NCBI GenBank assembly: GCA_002371465.1
Contig: DFIU01000010.1
Span: 239,512 to 303,511 of the forward strand
DNA from: Lachnospiraceae bacterium UBA3689
GTDB taxonomy: Bacteria; Bacillota; Clostridia; Lachnospirales; Lachnospiraceae
Reading direction: 5' to 3'
Length of the DNA stretch: 64,000 nucleotides
Part shown: positions 53,891 to 62,169 of the stretch, piece after piece
How positions within the stretch are numbered: the stretch's first letter is position 1
How the letters are laid out: the number at the start of each line of letters is the position of its first letter
Translations under genes and position numbers: made by a program
The notes under the pieces: model-generated
The model's input: only the letters and a program-made list of their open reading frames with translations
What the model was told of the DNA's origin: nothing
Databases searched by the model: none

Positions 53891-54310
53891 ATGGTTCAGT
53901 TAATTGTTGGACAGAAGGGAAAAGGCAAGACAACGGAGATTCTCAACAAGGTTAATGATGAGATCAAGTCAGCGAGCGGCAATATCGTATTTATCGACAA
54001 GGATTCGGAACATATGTATGAACTCAACAACCGAATCCGCCTGATCGATGTTTCAAATTACGAGCTTGAAAACAGCGACCAGTTCGTCGGTTTTATTGCA
54101 GGAATCATCTCTCAGGACCATGACCTGCAGTCCATGTATCTGGACGGTTTCATGAAATGTGCCAAGCTTGAGGGCAGTGACGTCACAGCGACCATTCAGA
54201 AGCTCGACAAGCTCAGCACCAAGTTTGATATCAATTTCGTCATTTCTGTTTCTCTCGACAAATCCGAACTGAGTGAGGAACTTCAGGATAAGGTACTGAT
54301 CGCACTCTGA
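53891..54310 (+). CDS. Small P-loop ATPase ('PilT-like' conserved protein)
   Basis: 139 residues. Walker A GQKGKGKT spans residues 7-14, and NIVFIDKDSE (~31-40) and SMYLDGF (~81-87) offer possible acidic partners. It is often labelled 'twitching motility protein PilT' in Lachnospiraceae, but lacks PilT's other domains and no pilus genes are near. SD AAGGAGG. It overlaps the HlyD-like gene by 1 nt (TGATG), so the two are translationally coupled. The role is unknown. Confidence 0.8.
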   Translation: MVQLIVGQKGKGKTTEILNKVNDEIKSASGNIVFIDKDSEHMYELNNRIRLIDVSNYELENSDQFVGFIAGIISQDHDLQSMYLDGFMKCAKLEGSDVTATIQKLDKLSTKFDINFVISVSLDKSELSEELQDKVLIAL

Positions 54311-55704
54311 TGACAAAACGAACACATTCTAACAATCACAGAATGCCAGTAAACAACCATTCCGGTATCCGGCGGGTTATCCCGCTGAATATCGGAACGG
54401 TTGTTTTTGGCATCCTTTTTCTTTATCTGATCGTGAGCGCCGTCTCCTACGCGACGACCCGGCACGTCAAGTCCTACAGGGTCACCTCAGGACCCCTGGC
54501 GCAGAACCAGACCTATACCGGTCTGGCCCTCTATCAGGAACAGGTGGTCAACGCCGATACGGCGGGCTTTATCAATTACTACGCCGCCGAAAATGAAAAA
54601 GTCAAAAGCGGCGGCATCGTCTACGGTATCAGTCCCTCCAAGACCGATCGTGCCCCGGTCACTGTCAGCGCCAATACGCTCGATACCATCCGGCGCAGCA
54701 TGGAGGATTTCTCGACCGGTTTTAACCCCGCTGATTTTCACGAGGTCTATTCCCTGCGCTACTCTGTGGAGGGTGCCATCCTCGATCAGAATCTGGGAGA
54801 TAAGGCAAATCAGAGCGGAACGCTGACCGTAGGAGGGGAGACCATCAGTACAGCGGGGGCGGACGGCATCGTCCTCTACCGGACGGACGGCTATGAAAAC
54901 TTTGACCTGGAAACGCTTAAGGCGGACAGCGTCGATGAGAAGAATTATCATGTCAAGTCCCTGAAGACCGACCAGACCGTCCAGGCAGGAGAGAGCATCT
55001 ACAAATTGATTCAGTCGGAGAACTGGTCCCTGATCATTCCCCTGACCCCCCGGCAGATCGTCAATTTATCGGATACCTCTTCCATCAAGGTCAAATTCTT
55101 AAAGGACGGGGTCACTCAGAATGCCGCCTTCTCTATCCTGACGGCAGGGGACGGTTCATATTTTGGCAAGCTCGATTTTTCAAACGGTCTTCGCCGGTAT
55201 ATCGACAACCGTTTCGTCGATATCGAGCTGGTCACCAATACCCGGGTCGGACTCAAAGTTCCGGTCTCCTCGATTGTCAGCAAGGAGTTCTACACCATAC
55301 CGGAGGAGTTCGCAACCAACGGCGGGGATGGAAACGAGGCAGGCTTTTTGCGGGCGGCCGCCGGAGCGGATGGGTCCGTTCAGCCCTCCTTTGTCTCCAC
55401 GACCCTCTATGAGCATAAGAACGGCAAGTATTACATCGATGACACGGACTTAAAGCCCGGCGATGTCCTGGTAAAAGACGGAGGGGGCAGTGACCGCTAT
55501 CTCTTAAACCAAAAGGAGAGTCTCGAAGGCGTCTATTCCATGAACAAGGGGTACGCCGAGTTCCGCAAGGTCAATATCATCGATAAAAATGAGGACTACT
55601 GCATTGTTGAAAAGGGGACGCCCTACGGCATCGCCCAGTTTGACAACATCGTCCTGAATGCCTCCGGTGTCCGGGAATCGCAGATTACGGCTCAGCCGTC
55701 ATAG
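54310..55704 (+). CDS. HlyD-like membrane-anchored protein without transporter partner
   Basis: 464 residues. A short basic N-terminus, one span (~28-47) and a large extracellular part. It contains lipoyl/barrel-sandwich-like segments (residues ~60-115 around GLALYQEQVV and VNADTAGFINYY, and again ~190-320). No ABC or MFS exporter gene is next to it. Its neighbours are a P-loop protein, yggS and sepF. A role at the division site or envelope is an inference. No good SD; coupled to the previous stop. Confidence 0.75.
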   Translation: MTKRTHSNNHRMPVNNHSGIRRVIPLNIGTVVFGILFLYLIVSAVSYATTRHVKSYRVTSGPLAQNQTYTGLALYQEQVVNADTAGFINYYAAENEKVKSGGIVYGISPSKTDRAPVTVSANTLDTIRRSMEDFSTGFNPADFHEVYSLRYSVEGAILDQNLGDKANQSGTLTVGGETISTAGADGIVLYRTDGYENFDLETLKADSVDEKNYHVKSLKTDQTVQAGESIYKLIQSENWSLIIPLTPRQIVNLSDTSSIKVKFLKDGVTQNAAFSILTAGDGSYFGKLDFSNGLRRYIDNRFVDIELVTNTRVGLKVPVSSIVSKEFYTIPEEFATNGGDGNEAGFLRAAAGADGSVQPSFVSTTLYEHKNGKYYIDDTDLKPGDVLVKDGGGSDRYLLNQKESLEGVYSMNKGYAEFRKVNIIDKNEDYCIVEKGTPYGIAQFDNIVLNASGVRESQITAQPS

Positions 55705-55717
55705 GAGTGAAGCAATT

Positions 55718-56410
55718 TTGATCAAAGAGAATCTGAAGAAGGTACAGGAACGAATCGAAGCAGCCTGCCAAAGAAGCGGAAGAAAGACATCCGATGTAAC
55801 CCTGATTGCCGTCAGCAAGACCAAGCCCGAGGAGGACATCATGGCTCTTTATGAGACGGGGCAGCGTGACTTCGGGGAAAATTACATCCAGGAGCTGCGG
55901 AAAAAGCACGACGGCCTGCCCAAGGATATCCGCTGGCACATGATCGGTCATCTGCAGCGAAACAAGGTCAAGTACATCGCCGAATACGTCTCCCTGATCC
56001 ATTCCGTCGACTCCCTCTTGCTGGCGCAGACGATTGAAAAGGAGGCGGTCAAGCACGACCGGGTCATCCCCATCCTCATTGAAGTCAACGTTGCCCGGGA
56101 GGAGAGCAAATTCGGGGTTTCCATCGAGGATGCCCCCAAACTGGCGGATCAGATTGCAGACCTTCCCCATGTCAGGGTCGAAGGTTTTATGACCAGTGCC
56201 CCCTTTGTAGAAGATCCGGAAGAGGACAGACCGTTCTTTCGTAGTTTGCGCCAATTAAGTGTTGACATGAATTCAAAAAACTATAATAATGTAAATGTTA
56301 ATGTGCTTAGTATGGGCATGACCAACGATTTTGAAGTTGCGGTGGAAGAGGGTTCGACCATGGTCCGGGTCGGTACAGCAATCTTCGGAGAACGCAATTA
56401 CAAGAACTGA
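55718..56410 (+). CDS. yggS: YggS/YlmE pyridoxal phosphate homeostasis protein
   Basis: 230 residues from a TTG start that follows AGGAG. Holds PLP on the lysine in IAVSKTKPEEDI. RWHMIGHLQRNKVKYI and SMGMTNDFEVAVEEGSTMVRVGTAIFG complete the signature (residue runs abbreviated to family motifs). A longer in-frame start at 55658 lies inside the hlyD-like gene. In Bacillus, ylmE sits directly before sepF (ylmF), as here. Confidence 0.94.
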   Translation: MIKENLKKVQERIEAACQRSGRKTSDVTLIAVSKTKPEEDIMALYETGQRDFGENYIQELRKKHDGLPKDIRWHMIGHLQRNKVKYIAEYVSLIHSVDSLLLAQTIEKEAVKHDRVIPILIEVNVAREESKFGVSIEDAPKLADQIADLPHVRVEGFMTSAPFVEDPEEDRPFFRSLRQLSVDMNSKNYNNVNVNVLSMGMTNDFEVAVEEGSTMVRVGTAIFGERNYKN

Positions 56411-56424
56411 ATGGAGACGGATGA

Positions 56425-57084
56425 ATGAGTTTTGTAGATAGGTTCCTCAGCGCAATCAAACTCAATGACGACTATGATGACGATGAGGACTTTCTCGACG
56501 ACGAAGAAGAGGAAGAAGAGGACGAGGAACTCGAAGAGAGCAGACCCAGACGCCGTTTCTTCAGTCGTTTTTCAACCGATGAAGACGCAGAAGAAGAGGG
56601 CGACTTTTCCAATGACTCCGACTTTGAAGTTCCGGCAAGGGAAAGACGTTCCCGTAAGATCGCTCCGTCAAGGAGAGAGAGAAGACCGGAACCGGCTCGC
56701 CCGGCAAGGGAGGAAGCTCCCCGGCGGGAGTATGGCAGACCTGCCAGAAAGAATAAGGTAACGCCGATTACCAGAAAGAAAAATGCGGTTTCTAATATGG
56801 AAGTAAATGTAATCAGACCGTCTTCAATGGAAGATACGAGAGATATCGCCGATACCCTGATGAATAACTTTACCGTTGTTCTCAACCTGGAGGGTCTGGA
56901 TGTCGATATCGCCCAGCGGGTCATTGACTTTACCTGCGGCGTCTGCTATTCCCTGAATGGCAATTTGCAGAAGGTATCCAGTTACATCTTCATCCTGACG
57001 CCGTCCAACGTCGATATCTCCGGTGATTTCCAGAGCATTTTAAACGGAGCTTTTGATATCCCATCCATGTCTTCTCAGTATTGA
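56425..57084 (+). CDS. sepF: Cell division protein SepF with a long charged linker
   Basis: 219 residues, longer than the ~150 usual. The N-terminal amphipathic helix MSFVDRFLSAIKL would bind membrane. An acidic block (15-39) with D/E runs, then a basic arginine-rich block (~68-118), leads to the SepF domain (~124-215) with VNVIRPSSMEDTRDIAD and DFTCGVCYSLNG. SepF anchors and bundles FtsZ. ylmG, ylmH and divIVA, which usually follow, are absent. Confidence 0.93.
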   Translation: MSFVDRFLSAIKLNDDYDDDEDFLDDEEEEEEDEELEESRPRRRFFSRFSTDEDAEEEGDFSNDSDFEVPARERRSRKIAPSRRERRPEPARPAREEAPRREYGRPARKNKVTPITRKKNAVSNMEVNVIRPSSMEDTRDIADTLMNNFTVVLNLEGLDVDIAQRVIDFTCGVCYSLNGNLQKVSSYIFILTPSNVDISGDFQSILNGAFDIPSMSSQY

Positions 57085-57104
57085 TTCTTAATTGATCTTG
57101 ATTC

Positions 57105-57137
57105 AAAAGCATCAGCATGACCTGCTGGTGCTTTTCT
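57105..57137 (+). terminator. Rho-independent terminator after sepF
   Basis: AAAAGCATCAGCA and TGCTGGTGCTTTT pair over 13 bp (one wobble) with loop TGACC; the T run is part of the right arm plus CTT. Confidence 0.85.
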
Positions 57138-57153
57138 TATAAGGAGAGGTCCC

Positions 57154-58212
57154 ATGACAGAACCCATCATCAGGGCAAGTTACGACGATCTGACCCAAAG
57201 CCTTAAGGAGCTTACGATTCCCAAACATCGGGTCTGCATCGTCGGCGACAGCCATACCATCCCCCTCTACCTGGACCGGATCCGGGCAGCCTGCCAGCCG
57301 GTCTTTACGGAAGTCCATTCCTTTATGTGGCAGGCAGGGGAAGAGTATAAAAATCTCGATTCCATCCGGGATTTGATCGGCTATCTGCTTAAGCTGGGCT
57401 TTGACCGCAGGGACTGCCTGCTCGCCTTAGGCGGAGGGGTAGTCGGTGATATGACCGGCTTTGCTGCCGCGGTCTATCTAAGGGGGATTCCGGTCATCCA
57501 GGTTCCGACGACCCTGCTGTCCCAGATCGATTCCAGCATCGGTGGCAAGACCGGAGTCGACTTTGATGGTTATAAAAATATGGTCGGCGCCTTTCATCTG
57601 CCGGTCCTGGTCTATACCGGAATATCCTCCCTGTCAACTTTGCCTGAAGACCAGCTTATTTCGGGTATGGGCGAGGTGGTCAAATCCGCTCTTTTGGGAA
57701 ATGCGGACCTCTTTGCCTGGCTCAGGGACCATGTCCAAGAAATAAAAGACAAGGACCCTGCCGCCATTTATCAGATGGTCTTGGATACGGCAAAGATCAA
57801 GACAGAGATCGTCAAAGCCGATCCGACCGAACAGGGCATCCGCGCCTATTTGAATTTCGGTCACACCATCGGCCACGCCATTGAAAAATACAAGAATTTT
57901 TCGCTGCAGCACGGAGTCTGCGTGGGTCTGGGTCTGGTCGCTGCCTCCTACATGAGTATGAAGCGGGGGCTCATTTCAAAGGCGGATCTGGAGGAAATTG
58001 AAACGATCTGCCGCGCCTTTGACCTGCCCACCAGGGTCTCCTGTCTTGACTCCGACCGGATCCTTACCATCACCAGGTCCGATAAAAAGATGGTAAACGG
58101 CAGGATTCGCTTTATCCTGCTTAAGGCAATCGGTCAAGCCTTAATCGCGGACGACGTATCCGATCAGGAAATACTGGACGGTCTTACTTACATCATGGAG
58201 GAAACAGAATGA
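57154..58212 (+). CDS. aroB: 3-dehydroquinate synthase
   Basis: 352 residues. Second step of the shikimate pathway. NAD and metal sites: LALGGGVVGDMTGFAAAVYLRG-type block, PTTLLSQIDSSIGGKTGVD, GMGEVVKSALL, and NFGHTIGHAIEK. SD AAGGAGAGG. It overlaps lspA by 4 nt. No other aro genes are close. Confidence 0.97.
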   Translation: MTEPIIRASYDDLTQSLKELTIPKHRVCIVGDSHTIPLYLDRIRAACQPVFTEVHSFMWQAGEEYKNLDSIRDLIGYLLKLGFDRRDCLLALGGGVVGDMTGFAAAVYLRGIPVIQVPTTLLSQIDSSIGGKTGVDFDGYKNMVGAFHLPVLVYTGISSLSTLPEDQLISGMGEVVKSALLGNADLFAWLRDHVQEIKDKDPAAIYQMVLDTAKIKTEIVKADPTEQGIRAYLNFGHTIGHAIEKYKNFSLQHGVCVGLGLVAASYMSMKRGLISKADLEEIETICRAFDLPTRVSCLDSDRILTITRSDKKMVNGRIRFILLKAIGQALIADDVSDQEILDGLTYIMEETE

Positions 58213-58730
58213 AGCAGAGAAAAAGCATAAAAAACTGGCTGGGCGCGGTCTTTTTGACCGCCATCCTGATCCTTTTCGATCAGGTGACCAAGGTCCTTGC
58301 CGTAAACAAGCTGAAAGACGGTCCTGTCAACCTGATTCCCGGAGTCTTCCAGCTTCAGTACCTGGAGAACCATGGGGCGGCATTTGGCATCCTGCAGGGA
58401 CAGCAGATCTTCTTTTATCTCATCACCGCCCTCATACTCCTTGCCGTCATCTGGTTCTACAGCCGGATCCCCGGGGGCAGGATCTACCGTCTGCTGCGCC
58501 TTCTTTGCGCCATCATCACAGCCGGGGCAGTCGGAAATCTGATCGACCGGATCGGGTTTCATTATGTGCGGGATTTCCTTTATTTTTCTCTGATCGATTT
58601 CCCCATTTTTAACGTGGCGGATATCTATGTCACCTGCTCCGCGGTCTTATTTGTCATCTGCATCCTCTTTGTCTATAAGGACGACCAGTTCGCCTTTTTA
58701 AAGGGGAAGAGGGAGACCCGCCATGCCTGA
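58209..58730 (+). CDS. lspA: Lipoprotein signal peptidase II
   Basis: 173 residues with four spans. Catalytic aspartates lie in GNLIDRIGFHYVRDF and PIFNVADIYV. It removes signal peptides from prolipoproteins. It overlaps rluD by 8 nt, the conserved lspA-rluD pairing of Firmicutes. Confidence 0.97.
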   Translation: MKQRKSIKNWLGAVFLTAILILFDQVTKVLAVNKLKDGPVNLIPGVFQLQYLENHGAAFGILQGQQIFFYLITALILLAVIWFYSRIPGGRIYRLLRLLCAIITAGAVGNLIDRIGFHYVRDFLYFSLIDFPIFNVADIYVTCSAVLFVICILFVYKDDQFAFLKGKRETRHA

Positions 58731-59679
58731 TTCAAACCGCGCGGAGATTGACGGGGAACTGACCATCCGAGTGGGGGAGGAGCAGGCTGGGCAGCGTCTG
58801 GACCGCTTGCTTATGACTGCTGTTCCCGACCAGTCCCGGACCTATATCCAGACCCTCATCGACGACGGATATGTTACAATAAAAGGGAAGAAAGTCAAGC
58901 GCAGCCTTAAGCCCGATATGGGAAGCAGCATCCTCGTTCAGATTCCCAAACCCAGAGACCTGGACGTCCTGCCCGAGAAAATGGATCTCGATATCCTCTA
59001 TGAGGACGATGATCTGCTGATCGTCAATAAACCCAAGGGTATGACGGTTCATCCCGCGCCTGGGGTAAACCGGCATACCCTGGTCAATGGAATTCTCTAC
59101 CACTGCAGAGACCAGCTGTCCGGCATCAATGGGGTCTTGCGGCCGGGCATTGTCCACCGCATCGATAAAAATACGACGGGTGCCCTCATCGTCTGTAAGA
59201 ACGATTCTTCTCACCGCAAGATCGCCGACCAGCTCAAGGTCCATTCGATCACCCGCAAGTACCGGGGCGTTGTCATCGGCAACCTGCCGGATGATGTCGG
59301 CACCATTGAAGGGAATATCGGGCGCAGCCCCCGGGACCGGAAGAAGATGGCGGTCCTGAAGGAGGGCGGCAAACCCGCTGTCACCCATTACCGGGTCTTA
59401 AGGCGCTATGGGACCTATACCTACTGCGAATTTACGCTGGAAACCGGCAGGACCCATCAGATCCGGGTCCACATGGCTTCCATCGGGCATCCCCTCCTGG
59501 GAGATGACCTGTACGGTCCCAAGCGGTGCCCGTTTCATCTGGAGGGGCAGACGCTGCATGCCATGACGATCGGTTTTATCCATCCGACGTCAGGGGAATA
59601 CGTGGAATACAGCGCCCCCCTGCCGGCTTATTTTCAAAAACTCTTAAACAAACTGGAAGGAGGTATCCATTATGAATGA
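58723..59679 (+). CDS. rluD: RluA-family 23S/tRNA pseudouridine synthase (RluD-like)
   Basis: 318 residues. S4 domain at ~15-75 (AGQRLDRLL), then catalytic D148 in HRIDKNTTGALIV and the RTHQIRVHMASIGHPLLGD block. The RluD assignment rests on the lspA neighbour and the S4 domain. It overlaps the next gene by 8 nt. Confidence 0.92.
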   Translation: MPDSNRAEIDGELTIRVGEEQAGQRLDRLLMTAVPDQSRTYIQTLIDDGYVTIKGKKVKRSLKPDMGSSILVQIPKPRDLDVLPEKMDLDILYEDDDLLIVNKPKGMTVHPAPGVNRHTLVNGILYHCRDQLSGINGVLRPGIVHRIDKNTTGALIVCKNDSSHRKIADQLKVHSITRKYRGVVIGNLPDDVGTIEGNIGRSPRDRKKMAVLKEGGKPAVTHYRVLRRYGTYTYCEFTLETGRTHQIRVHMASIGHPLLGDDLYGPKRCPFHLEGQTLHAMTIGFIHPTSGEYVEYSAPLPAYFQKLLNKLEGGIHYE

Positions 59680-60295
59680 ATCCAAAGCGATTGTCACCAT
59701 CGGCCGTCAGACGGGGTCCGGAGGCAGGGAGATCGGTCAGAGGCTGGCTGAGGCTCTGAAGATCCCCTTTTATGACAGGGAGCTTCTGGTCAGGGCAGCC
59801 AAGGAGAGCGGTATGGACGAAGCCATCTTTGACAATCACGATGAGCAGCCGTCTAAGAGCCTTCTCTATTCCATGGCTATGGGGACCTTCTCCTTCGGCT
59901 TTCCGCAGACGTCCTACCAGGATATGCCCTTTGACCACAAGGTCTTCCTTGCCCAGTTCGACGCCATTCAGAAAATAGCGGAAGAGGGACCCTGCGTCAT
60001 CGTCGGCCGCTGCGCCGACTACGCCCTTGAGGAAAACCCCAACCTGCTTTCGGTCTTTATTTTGGGAAATGAAGAGGACCGGGTGCGGCGGATCGCGGCA
60101 AGGCGGGAACTAAGTCCGGAGAAGGCGAAAGATTTTATCCGCAGAAATGACAAGCGCCGGTCTGCCTACTACGACTATTACGCCAACAAGAAGTGGGGCG
60201 CTTCCGGCAGCTATGATATGTGCCTCAACAGCTCCGTCTTTGGCATCAAGGGCTGTATCGAACTCATTAAAGAGGCTCTTTTGTGCAAAAAATGA
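59672..60295 (+). CDS. Cytidylate kinase-like family protein
   Basis: 207 residues. It starts with a P-loop-like IGRQTGSGGREIGQRLAEAL and FYDRELL, as in the 'cytidylate kinase-like' (Pfam Cytidylate_kin2) group. Later RDFIRRNDKRR-type helix (KAKDFIRRNDKRRSAYYDYY) forms the lid. Distinct from canonical Cmk; the real substrate is uncertain. SD GGAGG with overlap of rluD. Confidence 0.85.
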   Translation: MNESKAIVTIGRQTGSGGREIGQRLAEALKIPFYDRELLVRAAKESGMDEAIFDNHDEQPSKSLLYSMAMGTFSFGFPQTSYQDMPFDHKVFLAQFDAIQKIAEEGPCVIVGRCADYALEENPNLLSVFILGNEEDRVRRIAARRELSPEKAKDFIRRNDKRRSAYYDYYANKKWGASGSYDMCLNSSVFGIKGCIELIKEALLCKK

Positions 60296-60356
60296 ATGGG
60301 ACTGGGGCGGGGGACGAAACCGAAAAGGAAGCCTTAAGTGGCTTAAGAGAGGACCT

Positions 60357-61835
60357 ATGAACAAGAAGAAACAGAAAAATCCATACCTGCAGATCGGAAT
60401 GACCGCCTTTTTCGTTCTTGCTGCCAGCATGCTCTTTTATTTTCTTCTTTTTCGGACCTCGACCATCCGACTCGGCTTAAAGAAATTTTTCGAGGTCGTC
60501 AATCCCATTCTCTATGGCTTTGTCATCGCCTATCTGCTGGATCCCCAGATGACCTTCCTCGAAAATATCATTTACCGGATCATGAAAAAGCTCAAGGTTA
60601 AGCCAGGCAAACGGGCGCGCAAGGTTGTCCGGATCATCTGTGCCTTTGCCGCCATCCTCATTGCCATCCTGATTATCTACGCCCTGCTTGCTATGGTCGT
60701 GCCGGAGCTCATCACCAGCATCCGGAACATCATCATCAATATCCCGGTCTATCAGAGAAATATCAATTCCTTTATCCGGGAAAACTTCCACAATCCCGAG
60801 GCTGACACCAGGACAGCCTCGGCGATCAATGATGCCTTAAATTATCTGTCCAACTGGGCAAATCACAACCTGCTGCCGGTCTTAAATGATATGGCGGACA
60901 CCCTGCCCAAGCGGATCGTAAACTTCATCACCTTCCTTAAGAATATCTTTCTGGGTACGATTGTATCCGTCTATGTCCTGGTGGCAAAGGAGGTTCTGCT
61001 TGCCCGCTTTAAAAGGATCCTCTATGCTTTTTTGCCGACCCAATCAGCCAACCGGGCACTTTTAAATCTGCGTTTTGTCGATGAAAAATTCGGTGGTTTC
61101 CTTATCGGCAAAGTGATTGATTCCGCCATTATAGGGGTGATCTGCTATGTCGTTTTAAAGATCATGAATATGCCGTTCACCATGCTGATCTCCGTTATCG
61201 TTGGTGTGACCAATATCATTCCATTTTTCGGTCCTTTTATCGGAGCGGTTCCCTCTGCGGTTCTGATTTTTGTAGTCAACCCGATCCAGACCCTCTACTT
61301 CATCATCTTTATCATCATTTTGCAGCAATTCGACGGGAACCTGCTGGGCCCCAGAATCCTCGGCAGTTCCGTCGGTGTCTCCAGTTTCATGGTCATCGTC
61401 GCCATCCTTTTGGGCGGCGGCTTCTTCGGAGTCGGAGGCATGGTCTTAGGGGTTCCGATCTGTGCGATCTTAGGTGCAGTCATCCAGGAGCAGATCCTAA
61501 GGCGCATGAAGACCAAGGACCTGCCCGGAGACCTGGAATCCTACAATCATGTCGAGCGAATCAATCCCCGGACCCACGAGATCGTCCCCAAGCAGGAGGA
61601 GCGGTCAGCGCACAGCCTCTATGACGCCATTAAATACCGCAAGTCCGATATCCGGGAGTTTGACCTGCCGATTGAAAATCATCCCTGGGACCTGACCATG
61701 GAAGAGGTCCTTGCGCGCGACGCCAAGATAAACGGGGAGGAGATGGAGGAAGCGGAAGAGGGGAAGAAGGAAGATAAAGAGACGGAAGAAAGAAAAAAGG
61801 ATGGAAGCGGATCGCAATGTCGTCATCAGCCTTGA
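60357..61835 (+). CDS. AI-2E family transporter (PerM-like permease)
   Basis: 492 residues. Eight or so spans (first at ~12-34). The domain blocks FGGFLIGKVIDSAIIGVICY, GVTNIIPFFGPFIGAVP and LLGGGFFGVGGMVLGVP are typical. Members include PerM, TqsA and a group of Na+/H+ antiporters, so the substrate is open. The ATG at 60357 follows AGAGAGG. The C-terminal ~40 residues are a very charged E/K run ending GSGSQCRHQP, and lie where the accessory island begins. The end overlaps the next reading frame by 35 bp. Confidence 0.88.
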   Translation: MNKKKQKNPYLQIGMTAFFVLAASMLFYFLLFRTSTIRLGLKKFFEVVNPILYGFVIAYLLDPQMTFLENIIYRIMKKLKVKPGKRARKVVRIICAFAAILIAILIIYALLAMVVPELITSIRNIIINIPVYQRNINSFIRENFHNPEADTRTASAINDALNYLSNWANHNLLPVLNDMADTLPKRIVNFITFLKNIFLGTIVSVYVLVAKEVLLARFKRILYAFLPTQSANRALLNLRFVDEKFGGFLIGKVIDSAIIGVICYVVLKIMNMPFTMLISVIVGVTNIIPFFGPFIGAVPSAVLIFVVNPIQTLYFIIFIIILQQFDGNLLGPRILGSSVGVSSFMVIVAILLGGGFFGVGGMVLGVPICAILGAVIQEQILRRMKTKDLPGDLESYNHVERINPRTHEIVPKQEERSAHSLYDAIKYRKSDIREFDLPIENHPWDLTMEEVLARDAKINGEEMEEAEEGKKEDKETEERKKDGSGSQCRHQP

Positions 61836-61959
61836 GAGATACAATGAAATGGAAAAAGAGCTGAGAAACACAAAGTATCTTGAAAAATTAGCGAAGGCAT
61901 ATAATCAGCTTCAGACAGGAGAGGGAAGAGTCCATGATTTGATTGAAACAGAGGATTGA
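61801..61959 (+). pseudogene. YefM/Phd-like antitoxin, C-terminal half only
   Basis: A 52-codon frame. It aligns with the last ~45 residues of YefM (VVISLERYNEMEKEL, then LEKLAKAYNQLQTGEGRVHDLIE), the part that wraps the toxin. The N-terminal Phd DNA-binding half is missing, replaced by the end of the AI-2E gene. A short stand-alone family member is possible. A broken yoeB follows 4 nt later. Confidence 0.6.
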
Positions 61960-61963
61960 GTTA

Positions 61964-62075
61964 ATGGAAAAAGTTTGGTCAGATGAGGCAGGGGATGACT
62001 ATCTATACTGGCAATCTCAAGACCGAAAAACAATTTAAGAAGGTCAATACTCTTATCAAAGAAAATGCTAGTTGA
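61964..62075 (+). pseudogene. YoeB toxin remnant, frameshifted and truncated
   Basis: The first 24 residues (KVWSDEAGDDYLYWQSQDRK) match the start of YoeB, then a stop occurs at 62036. Dropping one T near 62034-62036 restores KKVNTLIKE, again YoeB-like, up to 62072. The C-terminal half with the catalytic Glu, Arg and His is absent. The toxin is dead. Confidence 0.75.
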
Positions 62076-62169
62076 TAAGCTGAAACAAGAACTTTCATAC
62101 TCTCTACAGGAGAGCTATAACAAAATACTGTTTCCGGCGCTGGAGAAAGCGCTTAGAGAAGTGCCTTAA
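62065..62169 (+). pseudogene. Possible fragment of tex (S1-domain accessory protein)
   Basis: A 34-codon frame with LQESYNKILFPALEKALRE, which looks like the Tex/YhgF helix that reads 'DSYKRLIFPSLEREIRN' in relatives. Nothing else of tex is present. Low confidence. Confidence 0.3.

Noticed and set aside
53891..54310. Twitching-motility PilT
   Set aside because: Only a Walker A is shared; the hexameric PilT domains and any pilus genes are absent, so the name is misleading.
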